A DNA stretch of 64,000 nucleotides from Paenarthrobacter sp. PH39-S1. Its GTDB lineage: Bacteria > Actinomycetota > Actinomycetes > Actinomycetales > Micrococcaceae. Under the pieces are notes generated by a model. It did not search any database, was not told where the DNA came from, and saw only the letters and a list, made by a program, of their open reading frames with translations. A program made the translations under genes and the position numbers. Below, piece after piece: positions 63,540 to 64,000 of the stretch; position 1 is the stretch's first letter; each line of letters starts with the position of its first letter. The stretch spans positions 1 through 64,000 of the forward strand of contig NZ_JASISR010000001.1 in the NCBI RefSeq assembly GCF_030063245.1, in the 5' to 3' direction.

Positions 63540-64000
63540 ATGGACTCATATTCCCCGCTGGACACCGGACAATCCGCTTTCACCGGTTTGACTAGGACGC
63601 ACTGGGAAGCCGTGGCGGATTCCCTGCTCACCGCGGCCCGGCGCTTTTCCTCCCCTCGGCACGCCAAGGTGGGTTTTCCCTCTGCCGGCCCTTCGGGTAG
63701 CGCGGCGCAGGAAGCGACGGACCAGCTCGAAGGGTTTGCGCGCACGTTCTTGCTGGCAGCGCTGCGCCTGGCGGGTAACCAGGGTGACCAGCCCGGCGGC
63801 AATACTGCCGCACCCCCCACCGCGGAACCCCGCAGTGCCGGGGACCGCGCCGTCGGAATTGTTGAATGGTACATTTTGGCGCTGGATGCCGGAACCGCTC
63901 CCGACTCCGACGAGCGCTGGCCGGCACTGATGGATCACGGGCAGCCTACCGTCGAGGCGACGGCCATCGTTCTGGGGCTCCATTTCAGCCGGCCGTGGCT
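63540..64000 (+). CDS. DUF2264 family protein, cut by window end
   Basis: 153 codons are visible of a protein usually about 600 residues long. The start MDSYSPLDTGQSAFTGLTRT followed by HWEAVADSLLTAARRFSSP and GFARTFLLAALRLAG, then EATAIVLGLHFSRPW, matches DUF2264, an alpha/alpha-barrel family often found in polysaccharide-degradation loci. It is third in the regulator-oxidoreductase series, 31 bases after it. The role is inferred to be in breakdown of the same sulfated carbohydrate. Confidence 0.8.
   Translation, partial: MDSYSPLDTGQSAFTGLTRTHWEAVADSLLTAARRFSSPRHAKVGFPSAGPSGSAAQEATDQLEGFARTFLLAALRLAGNQGDQPGGNTAAPPTAEPRSAGDRAVGIVEWYILALDAGTAPDSDERWPALMDHGQPTVEATAIVLGLHFSRPW

Overview
The window comes from a high-GC actinobacterium, most likely a Micrococcaceae member of the Arthrobacter type. 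The evidence is the G+C-rich codon use, many GTG starts and GTGA/ATGA overlaps, actinobacterial small families (DUF2630, DUF3263, WXG100, DUF6153), a KmtR-type sensor, and a GroEL ending in GGMGGF under tandem CIRCE elements. No rRNA, tRNA, CRISPR array or intact insertion sequence was seen.

Left part (1-31 kb): a cut-off GntR/FCD regulator with a palindromic operator; a decayed stretch with an IS30 transposase remnant and, further on, a gluconate-permease remnant; then mostly housekeeping genes. These are pheA, an amino-acid permease, a MacB-like ABC pair, a FemAB-type transferase, a ThrE-type exporter, a Fpg/Nei-like glycosylase, a siderophore-interacting protein, ung, a LytR_C protein with a substrate-binding lipoprotein, a HAD phosphatase, an epimerase, groEL, an RNase H fusion, a WXG100 protein and a two-component system. 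A KmtR-like Ni/Co sensor overlaps a His-rich CDF exporter at 29.5-31.0 kb.

Middle part (31-53 kb): a copper-homeostasis island. A promoter whose -35/-10 spacer is filled by a CsoR-type palindrome (31.04 kb) precedes DUF6153, a DUF305 lipoprotein, a BNR-repeat lipoprotein, a CcdA-like protein, a Tat/lipobox multicopper oxidase and lgt. The same palindrome architecture lies in front of csoR at 53.15 kb, which is followed on the minus strand by copZ and copA. Only 57 bp after copA, on the same strand, starts an eight-gene complex I-like operon: nuoA, a diverged NuoB/NuoD-like fusion, then nuoH, J, K, L, M and N. It has no NADH module and no NuoI. The fusion lacks the Fe-S cysteines, has a Met-rich linker like those of the copper proteins, and NuoH lacks the usual acidic quinone-site loop. 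This possibly copper-regulated, redox-dead complex I relative is the most unusual system in the window. A rhomboid-like/DUF2156 protein and a membrane esterase follow.

Right part (53-64 kb): a GNAT gene behind a short leader ORF with competing hairpins, a VOC protein, and then a carbohydrate-sulfate locus. This locus has two formylglycine sulfatases and a sugar ABC transporter on the minus strand, divergent from a GntR/LacI hybrid regulator, a Gfo/Idh/MocA oxidoreductase and a DUF2264 gene cut by the window end.
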